A DNA stretch of 64,000 nt from Trichaptum fuscoviolaceum (lineage: Eukaryota > Basidiomycota > Agaricomycetes > Hymenochaetales > Trichaptaceae). A model generated the notes under the pieces. The model worked only from the letters and a program-made list of their open reading frames with translations, was not told where the DNA came from and ran no database searches. Position numbers and translations under genes: made by a program. The DNA is taken from the NCBI GenBank assembly GCA_910574455.1, contig CAJSYZ010000003.1, positions 248,001-312,000 on the forward strand, given 5' to 3'. Position 1 is the stretch's first letter, and each line of letters opens with the position of its first letter. This document shows, in pieces, positions 30,329-40,960 of this stretch.

Positions 30329-30999
30329 CTTATCCCGCACCACCGTCCCGGCAACCATGCACGCATACACACACTCATTTACGACGACCCGCCACGGCAC
30401 ACGTACATTCACTTATCAACATACGCTCATTAATCCGCTAGTACCTCAAGGTGACGACCTGCAACAGTCTGGCATACCTAGTCTAGCTAGTCGCGGCCCC
30501 GGACCGGACGCTGACGTCCACGGACAGGCCGTAGCCATCTGGAGAGACGGGATGGACATGCCTAGCATTGCGGTCGTAGCATGTATCGTTTGTAGTAGAT
30601 AGGTGCGCATTGCGCAAGGACACTTAGCGTAGATTAACTATACAATCTTTACGAAGTAGATAAATAGCTGTAGGCATCGTAAGGAGCACCCCACTTTTGA
30701 CCTCTTGTGGAGTGCTTCCTTAGGTGCGATCTCTCTCTTTTCTCCTGTGTAGTTAGTTGCGCAATACTTACTTGTGGAGTGCTTCCTTAGGGATCCGCTT
30801 ACTTGACGTTCAAAGCAGTGAAGAGTCCTAGCTGGCCTTGAGAATCCCGCGACGCGCCTGGATAGAATCCCGCGCGTTCCCCCGCCTGAATTCCCACGCT
30901 CGTTCCCAGTCGCGAATCCAGATTCCCGAACGCGGGTTCTTGTCGCGAATTCCAGTTTCCCGAAACTGTTTCCCGCAACAATTCCCGACGGTCGTAACA
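30181..30999 (+). repeat. E1 3' LTR
   Basis: 819 bp, preceded by the polypurine tract GGAGGGGGGTAA. It differs from the E1 5' LTR at several places (GGTTCTTGTC, CCGCAACAAT, GTTCCCCCGC, CGTTCCCAGTC). Followed by AAGGG and helicase coding sequence. Confidence 0.93.
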
Positions 31000-31821
31000 A
31001 AGGGTCCGCAAGACATTCCTATCACCTTGATCTACATAAACCAGCGTACGATCTGCGAAGACATCTGTGATAAGTTGAAGGAATATGCACCACCGGGCTC
31101 GAACAAACATACCATTGCGTATTACCATTCGCTGCTTGGAAATGATCGCAAGAGATCCCTTGAAGAAAGACTTCGCAAAGGCGAAGTCAGGATATTAGTA
31201 TGCACAGATGCTGTTGGGATGGTGAGTATATTGAAACATTGAACAAATCAAGATCACTCACTCTTCTTCCACAAGGGCTGCGATCTACGCAATACCAAAC
31301 GCGTAGTTATGTGGGACTTGCCCCCTACCTTTAGTTCTTTGGTTCAGCGGGCAGGGAGAGCAGCACGGGACATGTCAACCTTCGGCGAGGCTATCATGAT
31401 ATACTGCAAGAGCAGTGAAAAGGCGGCTCTGGACTCGCCAGCTGTTAGCAAGCTTCAGTTGCTGATAGATAGCGGAGACAAGGAATCACACACCATTGAA
31501 TTCCCTGGCGAAGATAGGATGGAAATAGAGAATGTCGTAGAGGCCATCGATCAGGAGACCAGCCACGTTGCCGACGGTGGGAGCCGTGACGAACGTATCA
31601 ATGAGGGTGAGAGAGAAGAAGCTGTCGCAGGACTAGGCGGTCCGAACCCACGTAAAAGGGTCAAGACGAGAAACGAGCAATTAGAGGAAGCGTACCTTCT
31701 TTTATATGCAATTACTCCGTCTTGCTTGCGTAGGGTCTGGGATTTATATTTTGACAACAAAAAAAAAGGTGAGTACCTTTCATTCTTATAATATAAAGCA
31801 CGACTCACGTCCTCCTTAGTC
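31000..31821 (+). pseudogene. RecQ-like helicase, C-terminal half of the motor
   Basis: Reads ITLIYINQRTICEDICDKLK, an intact helicase-C domain with YYHSLLGNDRKRSLEERLRK, VRILVCTDAVGM, then after an intron (31219-31276) GCDLRNTKRVVMWDLPPTFS and LVQRAGRAARDMSTFGEAIM: motifs IV, V and VI of RecQ helicases (the Q-R-x-G-R-A box). A second GT-AG intron (about 31769-31819) leads to an exon whose first two bases TC precede the E2 LTR. The rest of that exon lies at 4585-5178 on the opposite strand. The N-terminal part of the motor is absent from the window. Agaricomycetes carry many such genes, some near telomeres (background knowledge). Confidence 0.88.
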
Positions 31822-32079
31822 TGTTACGACCGTCGGGAATTGTAGCGGGAAACAGTTTCGGGAAACTGGAATTCGCGACAGGAACCCGCGTTCGGGAATC
31901 TGGATTCGCGACTGGAATGAGCGTGGGAATTCAGGCGGGGAAACGCGCTGGATTCTATCCAGGCGCATCGCGGGATTCTCAAGGCCAGCTAGGACTCTTC
32001 ACTGCTTTGGACGTCAAGTAAGCGGATCCCTAAGGAAGCACTCCACAAGTAAGTATTGCGCAACTAACTACACAGGAGA
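31822..32079 (-). repeat. E2 3' LTR, outer part
   Basis: Reverse complement of the E1 LTR end (TGTTACGACC...). Ends at GGAGA (32075-32079), the E3 target duplication; continues at 50938. Confidence 0.92.
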
Positions 32080-32546
32080 TGTTACGTTTTCTTACTATGT
32101 CAGCAGCCCCCATTACTCCGAACCCTTTGCCCTATTTGTTTCTATTCTTGTTCTGCTCAGTCATCCTCCGATGTAACCCTCAACCCTCAGCCAATCCCGA
32201 TGTTACACATGTACCCTTTGCCCTAACCCTCTGCCCACCGCTCTCACACTATTATTAGTAGCCTATCGTCTACTTTCTTATTGTTCTCTTCTTACTCATC
32301 TTCCGATGGACCCTTGCTCCGCAGCTGTAGTATATAAACCCCTGTACTTAGCATGATCGAACTCTAAGTTCGATCTCCTTTGTCAAACCCCCCGTCTCTA
32401 GTCTCTGCTATACATCTGTTTCTCTCTACTCTACATCGTAGGCCTTTGTCCATACAACATCTAGTGTCGAGCCCTAGCTCCGCTATCACTGAGCAACTTA
32501 ACGTTGCGTTCCCCAACTATACGAGACCGTAAGTTGAGACGTAACA
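32080..32546 (+). repeat. E3 5' LTR
   Basis: TGTTACGTTT to GAGACGTAACA. TATATAAA at 32331-32338, predicted transcript start AAGTTCGATCT at 32366-32376. Confidence 0.94.
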
Positions 32547-32794
32547 ATTAGATCGAACTTATCTACCGTCGAAGACATCCGTCTTTACGACTAAGGTGTT
32601 GAGCCATAGCTCCACTTACTACTAACCAGTTGTAAACCCATCTAGTCCAGAAAAGAACATCCGCTCGAGGTAATCCCTTCAGTGTAGCAAGGTGCTCATC
32701 GATTGCAAGAGGGAGGCCAAGGAAAACTTCGAGAGTCGCGATCCGAAGATTAAGAAAACCGCTCCAGCTCATTGGTTGATTAAACCCTGGACAG
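32547..32794 (+). other. E3 leader, proximal part, with self-primer binding site
   Basis: AGATCGAACTT at 32550-32560 is the exact reverse complement of 32366-32376. No ATG. Interrupted by S at 32795 and continued at 37262. Confidence 0.75.
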
Positions 32795-33629
32795 TGTCAG
32801 GCTTGGACCCGATGCATGCCTTGTGGTGTCTTGTCTATCGTAAACAAATGAGATCATGCCTATCGAGACATGATGTCCTGCGAGATCGAATCTAAGAGCG
32901 AAGCAAAGAGAACAGAGACAAGAGACGAGAGGCGAGTATAACCAGGATCCGGGGCTTCCGGCATCCAACAAAGGTGACCGACGACGAGGGGACTTCGGGG
33001 TGCTCCCGCGCAAGGCTCGAGACGTCCGGGTCAAACACAAAAGATAGTCTAGAGCACTAGACGACAAGCAAGCTAGATTTGCAGACAAGACGAAGGCATG
33101 GTGGATCTCGAAAGCCTGGCCACTAGCTAGGCCCAAAGACTTATGATATTCGAGTCCAGGTATCTATGTACAAATGCTATGGGTTTATATAGAGAAAGGA
33201 CAGAGATACCGGGATTTCGGAAGCGTGGGAAAATCGGGGATGCGGGCAATGCGGTAGGCAATGAGGCCTCACACATGTAAGACTAAGACAGGAATTGGAA
33301 AGGAATAACAAAGGAGTGACAGGACATGTGTAGGGGCATTGGTAAATCGGAGTAATGAAGGAGGAATGAGGGAAACAGGTGGGGAACATGAGGAAAGACA
33401 AGAGGATGAGGGGAAAGGGACTTCGGGAAAGTCCATAAGGTAAGAACCCGGGATGAATCCCGAAAGGGAGAGATCCCAAAGGGAATGGACCCCGGGATAA
33501 ATCCCGAAAGGGAGAGATCCCGAAGGGAATGCCCCGGGATATTTCCCAAGGGCAAGATATCCCAGGCGGGATTTGGGAAAATCCCCGGGATGCGCCCCGA
33601 AGGGGAAAGGGTTATGTCACGTCGTGACA
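32795..33629 (-). repeat. S 3' LTR
   Basis: Same family as the solo LTR at 2279-3066, about 45 bp longer through an extra copy of the CCCTTCGGGA-type unit. Transcript-start motif GGACTCGAATAT (plus-strand 33146-33157 as ATATTCGAGTCC). Confidence 0.92.
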
Positions 33630-36426
33630 GTTGCCCCCCCTTAACGGCCGAGCCCCGTCGAGGCCAAGGTCCCGTCTGCGCATGTGCAAAGACAACGGGA
33701 GTACAGCATTGTGGACCAATGTTGTGATGAGGGAAGATATGTCAGATGTTCCCCCACATATGACGGAGCTGGTTGTTGTCCAAGAGGAAAGGCCACAGAT
33801 ACCATGGAAAGGGTGTGTTTTCTTAGATTGCGCAATTCTGCTATGCGCAAGCAAATCTCCTCTGTGGATCAGAGATATGGGCAAGTCAAAGGAAGAACCA
33901 GAGTGAGCAACAACAGTTGAAAGTGCAGCCCGAATGGGGTGTACAGGCGGCAAGCTATCAAATGTTGCTGCTAACCCGGCTGTCTCGAAGTTGTTGCCAG
34001 CGATCGACGAGTTTTGCGCCGATTCGAGTGAACATTGGGTGACAGGGAAGCCCCCGAGAAGATGAAGACGAAGGTGCCCTTAGTTTTGTGAAGGCTTGAA
34101 TCAAGCCCGAGTTATGGTTCATGGTTTCGACAGCAGTGGCCCGGTAATGACATGAATGTTGTCCCGAAGATGTTGCCGGCGATTGATGAGTTTTGCGTCG
34201 ATTCAGGCGGGAGTTGGGCGATAGGAAAGCCCTGAAGCAGACGCAGATGGGGGTGGTTTTGATTTTGTGAAGGCGCGAATCGATCCCAAGTTATGGGCGA
34301 TCTTTTCGGCCAAAAGGGGGAAGGTGTGGTGGTGGTGATGTCGAACCAACAAGACCGCCGTGAGCTCAAAACTCAGCGGATCGGTGCGATTGTTGCACGT
34401 ATGGAAAGGGTGCGACTGGCAGAAGAGAATGGTGTCTTGCGCGCAGAAATCGGCCCAGTAGTTGCTTCGCAATCGTCGAAGAGAGGCAAAAATGTATGGT
34501 GAGGGTGAGGTCTAGCACTGATAACAGTCTGAAAGGCCCAAATTGTCTCCAACACATTCGAAACTTCGTGAGGTGTGTGTCCTAGTGTAGAACGACGTGT
34601 GTGCGCAAGGAGATCGGGAACGAATCGATGGATGTTGAGGAATGAGGGGGTGACTCAATGCCAATATGGTGAGCACTAAACGTGATGTAGAGCGACAAGT
34701 ACTGCACCGATAGCCCTGAAACTTCGCCCAACCAATCTACCCAGTCCCAACAACATATCCTCCACGTTTTATCGAAATCCGATCAGTGGATGTATCGGAA
34801 AAGCGTCAGGAAGTGTGGGGTCCTGTATGACACTGGGTGCAACTTCATCCAGCAGTGCCATGCTGGGCTCAACACATGTTGATGAGATTTTCGACCTTGA
34901 ATTCCTGTAAGCGGTCGCAGGTGTGTATAGGCATCACTCCCGCGGTGGTTGCACAAGTTGGGATAGAAAGCGATCCCAAAGACGAGCCATATTGTTGTAG
35001 GAGATGGATGAGTAGTGTTGGTGAGATAACGGGCGGTTATAGTCGAGTGTGATGCGCAGACGTGCAAGGCATCACCAAGCTGGCGGCCGCATTCTGTCTT
35101 GCAGTCAACCACGAGGGAAAGGGAAAAGTGAGAGCGAACAGCGTGTTGTACGCCTTCTGGGAGGTCCGTAAGGTAAAGGCGGCCGATGGCAATAGAGATT
35201 GTTTGCTCCATTCGTCCGTCGGTGTGAGTTCCGCGGCGCGCGCGCCGTCAGTCACAAGCGCAGACGCTCTGAAGACAATACATGGTGGCCGGACGATGTG
35301 GATGAGGTCGAGGTAGGCGACACCAGTCGTGGCCGTCGATTGTTTGCTCCAATCGTCCGTGCGACGTGTCAGGACGACGAGAATGACGAGAATGGGGCTT
35401 GCACCCGTCGATCGCAAGCGCAGACGCTTTGATGGCAATACATGACCGAGCCAAGCGTGGCTGAGGCGAAGGAGACGACCCGCCGCAGATTGTTTGTTCC
35501 AGTCGTCCGTGCGGGCTAGCGGGGATGGCAATAGTGCCGTAGGCATCGCTCGAGACGGCGAACTTCAACCAGAAGACAATGGCAACCAGAGTAAGTCGTG
35601 AGGACAATCTTCGGGATGTCAAATGTGAGGGGTAGGGGTTTACTATCTCCCCTCTTATCCGGGGCCTTCAAATGTTGGCAAAGGCACGGATATTGATGGA
35701 GCAAGCACACGCAAGGGGTTTGGTCGGAAAACCAGAGGTAGGCGATTGACTCTGCGTTGACGGATGATTCTGCGACAGACAAGGACAACTCGCGAAGAGT
35801 GGTCCCGTCATTGCCAATGAATTCAGACAGCCCGGAGGCTGCTGTTTCCAAAGCGTCTGAGGTGTGTTACTTGTACCTCCTCGACGAGAATGTGCCATTG
35901 CCAGTTCTTGATCTGGATATCAAGTAGTTCTTCCAATCCTCAGAAACCATTCCCTGAGGTATCCAGCATCGAGTGAGAATTACTCAAGCAAATCGCGCGG
36001 ATTGTTGATACGGAGGACATGGATCTTGAGGTGAGAGTCATTGAAGTATGCGGGTCGAGAACTTGCGAGTGTCGCGGGGCGGAAAATATCGAGAATTGCA
36101 GGGGAAAAAGTTGGGAAGATTCAAGGATAGGGATAGAAGAAGGTTTTCAGAGGTTTTTGTTAAAGGTTGAAAGGGAGCAAGAGGGTGATCTCAAAGTCGA
36201 TGGTGGGGGAGTGAGGAGAAAGTGATGGCCAGATTTGGATGGGGTGAAAGCGCATATGCGCTACATCAAATGAACTGCGCGCATTCACGCAGGAAATTGG
36301 ATATTAGAATTCAAAATAAAATAGATGATTAATGTGAAGATAAAGTAAAGAAATAAACCATCTGGAAGGTATGCTCTCCGTGGGGAGTCAGCAATTCGAA
36401 CTCGCAGTAGGAGGACTCGAATATAC
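33630..36426 (-). other. S internal region, non-coding or degenerate, with tandem duplications
   Basis: Contains two diverged copies of a 160-170-bp unit (about 33965-34130 and 34135-34300, sharing GATGAGTTTTGCGTCGATTC-type sequence) and three copies of a unit containing GATTGTTTGCTCC..TCGTCCG (about 35199, 35337, 35487, some 140 bp apart), each with AAGCGCAGACGCT nearby. In element sense the latter read TDGRMEQTI or HGRLEQTI, faintly like the integrase TDGRTE box, but flanking residues do not follow. All frames are short. The primer site complement GGACTCGAATAT lies at 36413-36424. Confidence 0.6.
36413..36424 (-). other. S self-primer binding site
   Basis: In element sense ATATTCGAGTCC, two bases after the 5' LTR. 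Exact complement of GGACTCGAATAT in the S 3' LTR; the S 5' LTR has one G to A change there. Confidence 0.75.
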
Positions 36427-37261
36427 TGTCAGGCTTGGACCCGATGCATGCCTTGTGGTGTCTTGTCTATCATAAACAAATGAGATCATGCCTATCAAGA
36501 CATGATGTCCTGCGAGATCGAATCTAAGAGTGAAGCAAAGAGAACGGAGACAAGAGACGAGAGGCGAGTATAACCAGGATCCGGGGCTTCCGGCATCCAA
36601 CAAAGGTGACCGACGACGAGGGGACTTCGGGGTGCTCCCGCGCAAGGCTCGAGACGTCCGGGTCAAACACAAAAGATAGTCTAGAGCACTAGACAACAAG
36701 CAAGCTAGATTTGGAGACAAGACAAAGGCATGGTGGATCTCGAAAGCCTGGCCACTAGCTAGGCCCAAAGACTTATGATATTCAAGTCCAGGTATCTATG
36801 TACAAATGCTATGGGTTTATATAGAGAAAGGACAGAGATACCGGGATTTCGGAAGCGTGGGAAAATCGGGGATGCGGGCAATGCGGTAGGCAATGAGGCC
36901 TCACACATGTAAGACTAAGACAGGAATTGGAAAGGAATAACAAAGGAGTGACAGGACATGTGTAGGGGCATTGGTAAATCGGAGTAATGAAGGAGGAATG
37001 AGGGAAACAGGTGGGAAACATGAGGAAAGACAAGAGGATGAGGGGAAAGGGACTTCGGGAAAGTCCATAAGGTAAGAACCCGGGATGAATCCCGAAAGGG
37101 AGAGATCCCAAAGGGAATGGACCCCGGGATAAATCCCGAAAGGGAGAGATCCCGAAGGGAATGCCCCGGGATATTTCCCAAGGGCAAGATATCCCAGGCG
37201 GGATTTGGGAAAATCCCCGGGATGCGCCCCGAAGGGGAAAGGGTTATGTCACGTCGTGACA
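36427..37261 (-). repeat. S 5' LTR
   Basis: Nearly identical to the S 3' LTR, with scattered single changes. Followed by the target duplication GACAG. Confidence 0.92.
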
Positions 37262-37655
37262 GACAGTAGCGTTACAAAGGAACCAACTTCTGTCATACCA
37301 AACGGGACCGTAGCTGTGCACACAGGAAGAGGACTCAGTACCTGCAAAGAAGGCATAAAGCTGCTAGCCTAGTCTTTGGGACGCCTATTGGACAACGAGC
37401 ATAACTCGCAGACGTGCCACTTGGTAATAGCGAAGGGAGACCGATCCAGAAATCGAAGGGAGACCGATCCAGAAATCGAAGAACAGTTCATCTGTTAACA
37501 TTGAACAAAGCATCACAAACACTGCCCCACCGTCGATCATCTCAAAACGTTATTGCTTGACGACCCTCAAGACTAAACAAAGGTCAAACAGAAAACCACT
37601 TCACTTTACGTCATAACATCTATCCATCACGGCACCCTCTATCCCACAAAACGCT
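37262..37655 (+). other. E3 leader, continued
   Basis: Contains a short direct repeat (CGAAGGGAGACCGATCCAGA twice, near 37432 and 37456). No ATG, no long frame. Confidence 0.6.
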
Positions 37656-38075
37656 TTGCTCCTTACCCACACCGACACCAACCACCTCGACAACGCAGGA
37701 AGACACATATACCAAGTCCAATACTCTGTAGCCAACTGTTATCAATTCGACACATACAGTTTCACCAAGTACTGTGACGATACAGTTTGGTCCATCACAA
37801 AAACTGCCAGTCTAATCGTCCAACCCGACTCTATCTTCTTCATCTACCACACCAACCCCAACGCATTCTTCTATCTAGAAGAGTTTCTCCCCAATCGAAT
37901 CCGACTAGTCCATATCTGTGGAGACGATTGCCGACTTCTACGCATACACTACACACTACCACAATCGTGGCGGACACCCTATCACTTCCAGCCCTTGACA
38001 ATCCCATCTACTCAACCAGAGACCTCATCCGAAACCGATTCCTCGCTTTTGCCGAAGAGTTCGACGACATCCTAA
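37656..38075 (+). CDS. E3 leader ORF1, no ATG
   Basis: 140 codons without Met. Contains QYSVANCYQFDTYSFTKYCD and IFFIYHTNPNAFFYLEEFLP, then a Ser/Pro-rich end. I see no clear similarity to ORF1 of G1 or G3 although it has the same place. It overlaps the following zinc-finger frame. Translation is uncertain. Confidence 0.4.
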   Translation: MLLTHTDTNHLDNAGRHIYQVQYSVANCYQFDTYSFTKYCDDTVWSITKTASLIVQPDSIFFIYHTNPNAFFYLEEFLPNRIRLVHICGDDCRLLRIHYTLPQSWRTPYHFQPLTIPSTQPETSSETDSSLLPKSSTTS

Positions 38076-38536
38076 ACCAAATCCGAACTATACTCGACGA
38101 CCGGTATTACAATTACACCCAAACAGTTGGATACCTGCAGTACTCACGCGACAACCACCAACCTTGGATTTTCAAATACGGACTCCTCTGGAACCACACC
38201 CGATTATTCATCCCTCGAGAAACTCACCTACGCCGATTCTTCATAAACTACGTCCATTTTGACAATCACGGAGAACAACTTCATCGCACTGAAGCTGAAA
38301 CTGTTCGCTTTGTAACCCGACATTTCTGTTGGAATAGTATCAGCGAAGACGTCAACCACTACATCTATCAGTGTAGTTGCCAACACCACCAACCCACTCC
38401 GCAAAACATAGTTCACAACTATCTTGCACCACCAATTGACCCCCCGGAAGATTCACCCCACATTGCTAGTGTTACGGACTACACCCTTACAAACTACGAT
38501 TCAGACAGTTACGGATATCAATCCGGAACCGATTAA
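37787..38536 (+). CDS. E3 leader ORF2: integrase-like H2C2 zinc-finger protein, no ATG
   Basis: Coding likely from about 37968 (VADTLSLPALDNPIYSTRDL). No Met codon. Motif order copies the integrase front end: PWIFKYGLLWNHTRLFIPRE, LRRFFINYVHFDNHGEQLH, 29 residues including FCWNSISEDV, then CSC. Signature H-x8-H-x29-C-x-C, the same spacing from His to Cys as in G1, G3 and genuine Pol. The Trp-Pro of the YWP motif is WN here. The C-terminal tail is acidic and Tyr/Ser rich. The reading frame is intact. Confidence 0.65.
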   Translation: MVHHKNCQSNRPTRLYLLHLPHQPQRILLSRRVSPQSNPTSPYLWRRLPTSTHTLHTTTIVADTLSLPALDNPIYSTRDLIRNRFLAFAEEFDDILNQIRTILDDRYYNYTQTVGYLQYSRDNHQPWIFKYGLLWNHTRLFIPRETHLRRFFINYVHFDNHGEQLHRTEAETVRFVTRHFCWNSISEDVNHYIYQCSCQHHQPTPQNIVHNYLAPPIDPPEDSPHIASVTDYTLTNYDSDSYGYQSGTD

Positions 38537-38539
38537 TCA

Positions 38540-39393
38540 CCACGGCGAACAAAGGCAAACAGACGGTTCGAAACACAGCCTCATCTTCTACAACAGGCAA
38601 AACCAACAAAGAAACCACTTCGAAAACCACGGAAGAACCAATACCTACACAGACTACTGTTCCTCAGTATCCAGACGCTCCACCACCACACAATCGACTC
38701 TTCTTTGACACCGAAAAGAATTTCTTTTACTATAAGATCGGTAACAAAACTTATCGATCGTGGTCATATAATCAAATACTACAACGGTGGACCCCAATCG
38801 AAGCAAACTCTGCTGAGGAAGCTCGACAATTCTTCGTCACTCATACCCCCAACTGGGAAGACCTTGCTCGTCGAAGTCTAGCAGGAGAGTTCAAACACAT
38901 CCAACCCCCACTACCACCGTTCCCAACCACTCTTATCTTCAACGAAGCAACACAATACTTCCATCTTCCTGACGCCAACGGAGAACCTACCGAAACCCCT
39001 TGGATCTACAACCCAACTGCTGATTCCTGGGTAGTAGCTCATACACTTGGTCCAGAACTACGAGAAATATACGAAGGTCACACTCCAAACTGGAAAGAGC
39101 TTAAAGAAGAGTATTATCACCGACACCCCGATCTACTACCACAACCACCACAAGAACCCCAACCAACTTCCACTTCCAACCCTCAACCCAGCGACTACTA
39201 TCGATCTCGTCCAAACTCACCCACTCACGGACTTCTTGATCGAAACCTCTTCAGACGATCCTCTCAATCAGGCAGCTCCGTTGCTCCAGAAACTCCTACT
39301 CCCTCACGCTGAACACCCCTACTTCCCCCTATCCCATCGAAACCATCTCTCTCTTACACCCGCCCTCACATCGAACCTCTATCTATTAGTACT
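38540..39393 (+). pseudogene. E3 Gag N-terminal extension, no ATG
   Basis: Same frame as the gag ATG at 39394. Holds two tandem versions of a module: RLFFDTEKNFFYYKIGNKTY..HTPNWEDL and TLIFNEATQYFHLPDANGEP..HTPNWKEL, similar in pattern to the single WYR block of G1 and G3. One TGA at 39309-39311 interrupts it, readable as a decayed CGA. No Met codon before 39394. Confidence 0.5.
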
Positions 39394-39879
39394 ATGGCTA
39401 CCCAAACTGTCACGGAAAATACACTGCTACCAGGTGTTTAATTCAATGAATTACAGTAATCAGTGTAAGGCTATGTGAATAAAACACAGTAACTATCACG
39501 AAATCTGTGCAGTAACTACTGCACACTATTGCTCACTCTTGCTCAGCCTAACTAGGGCATACCCCACTGCCTTTTTCGGGGGTTTGCACAAAGCCCTGAG
39601 AACCCTGAGGCTTCTCTCAGGGTGTCCTCCCATTTTCGGACAGCAGACCTTCTCCGGGGCCTCGCAAAATTCCGTGGCTCTAAATATAACACCCAGGCCG
39701 GGACACTGCTCCTGCCTTCATCCTGATTTAGGAAATGCCGACAGCAGTCAACCTGCCGCGTGAAAATTGAAAATTATTCTATTTCATTTTAATAAGCAAT
39801 GCACATGCTTTAGCTACCAATCTACAATTAAAGCAAGAAGAAAGGGGAGGTGGGGAGGTGGAGGGAGAATAACAGCAAA

Positions 39880-40960
39880 GCAATGCGTGCATGCCTGCGC
39901 TGACGGTGCCCTTGCGCACGAGCGAGGCCCCAAACCAGAACCCCTGCGCGAGCATGGTCATGCTCGAGAATTGGCAGAGCACTCGTAAATCCCCAAACCG
40001 CATTAACCTTCGTCGTGCTAACCTGCATCTTGTCGAGGACCTTCGACAAGGCAGAAGAGACTTCAAAGGCCTGTGCGTTGAACGCCTTGACGGTTGTGAT
40101 TGCGTTGATCGCTCTCTCGACCAACGTTGCAGATACGGCTGTGTGACTGCGTTCCGCAGCGACGAGGGGCCCTGCAAACCGCTACGACAATGCTTGGATA
40201 AAGACCAAGACAGGCACAGCAGATAAGATGATGAGGACTGAAAGCTAGAACCAGACATGCAATACAAGTCACGAGGTATTGCAGAAGCGTGCCTGAAGCA
40301 AGAGACGATGCGGTACGAACATCATCCGTCTCCCTATTTGAAAAATAAGATTGGAGAGCGAACAGATTATGACATTCAAACTTACTTTACAAATTTTGCC
40401 ATAAGACCACCAGCACCGACAGGGCCATCGCCCTCGGTAGTTATCACAGAGTCTTCCGCACCCATCTTCGTGTCAAACCATTCCATCTCGCGAGTTGCCA
40501 CAGCTTCGTAGACCTTCTTGCAAAGGCGCATGACGTTTTCGCTCGCCCGTGGCTATCCAGAGTGCGCTCGTGACACTTCCGAGTGCAATGGCACCGGCAG
40601 GGAGAGCGACCAGTTCTACAGCTGTGATACCAACATCATGTCAGAGCGCAGACTTGTCTTGAGATGTTGCGTTGGACAGGGGAAACCGGGCGAAGGCGTC
40701 AAAGACTTTCAAGAACACGTGTGATGAAAGGGGCAACACCGCCGGCCACAACGGATGTTCCAACGGCGGGTAGGAGAAGTGTGTACACATCCCTTCGTGA
40801 GATGTGTGAGGACGAGAAGTGAAGAGAGAGCTGAGGACCATGAGGCAGTAGCGATGGAGAGCATGGTGCTTCTTCGGGTTGCTGTTTCTCAATGTCGTCT
40901 GTGTCAGGGAGGGAGGATGTGCTTGTTGATGTGCTTGTTGCGGGCAAGCACATGAGCCTG
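39880..40960 (-). pseudogene. captured fragment of a Ste6/MDR-type ABC transporter
   Basis: Minus-strand pieces read SRRDVYTLLLPAVGTSVVAG, VGITAVELVALPAGAIALGS, ATREMEWFDTKMGAEDSV, then after a retained intron (about 40333-40385, GTAAGT..AATAG) ETDDVRTASSLASGTLLQYL and VERAINAITTVKAFNAQAFE with VNAVWGFTSAL. This is the first transmembrane domain of a fungal full ABCB exporter. No nucleotide-binding domain is present and several frameshifts occur. The retained intron shows DNA-level capture, not retroposition. Confidence 0.75.

Larger units (their letters stand above)
5184..30999 (+). mobile_element. E1: Ty3/gypsy chromovirus with nested E4 and hAT/G1
   Basis: Full structure is LTR 5184-6001, gag, pol, LTR 30181-30999. 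Taking out E4 (9654-16235 plus one ACTGG) and the hAT (16699-29212 plus one CACGGAAC) leaves an element of about 6.7 kb. The flanks do not match (GACTA on the left, AAGGG on the right). The left flank instead pairs with TAGTC at 31817-31821 beside E2, so E1 is a recombinant of two insertions. Pol carries one TGA nonsense codon at 8373 and is cut by both insertions, so E1 is dead. Confidence 0.92.
32795..37261 (-). mobile_element. S: non-autonomous LTR element, TSD GACAG
   Basis: LTRs at 32795-33629 and 36427-37261 (each about 835 bp), flanked by GACAG at 32790-32794 and 37262-37266. In element sense the polypurine tract AAGGGGGGGCAAC precedes the 3' LTR and a self-primer site follows the 5' LTR. 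The 2.8-kb interior has no gag or pol that I can identify, so it depends on a partner in trans. Confidence 0.92.

Noticed and set aside
31000..31004. AAGGG as the TSD of E1 together with GACTA
   Set aside because: The two flanks differ completely; the mismatch is explained by inversion and not by TSD decay.
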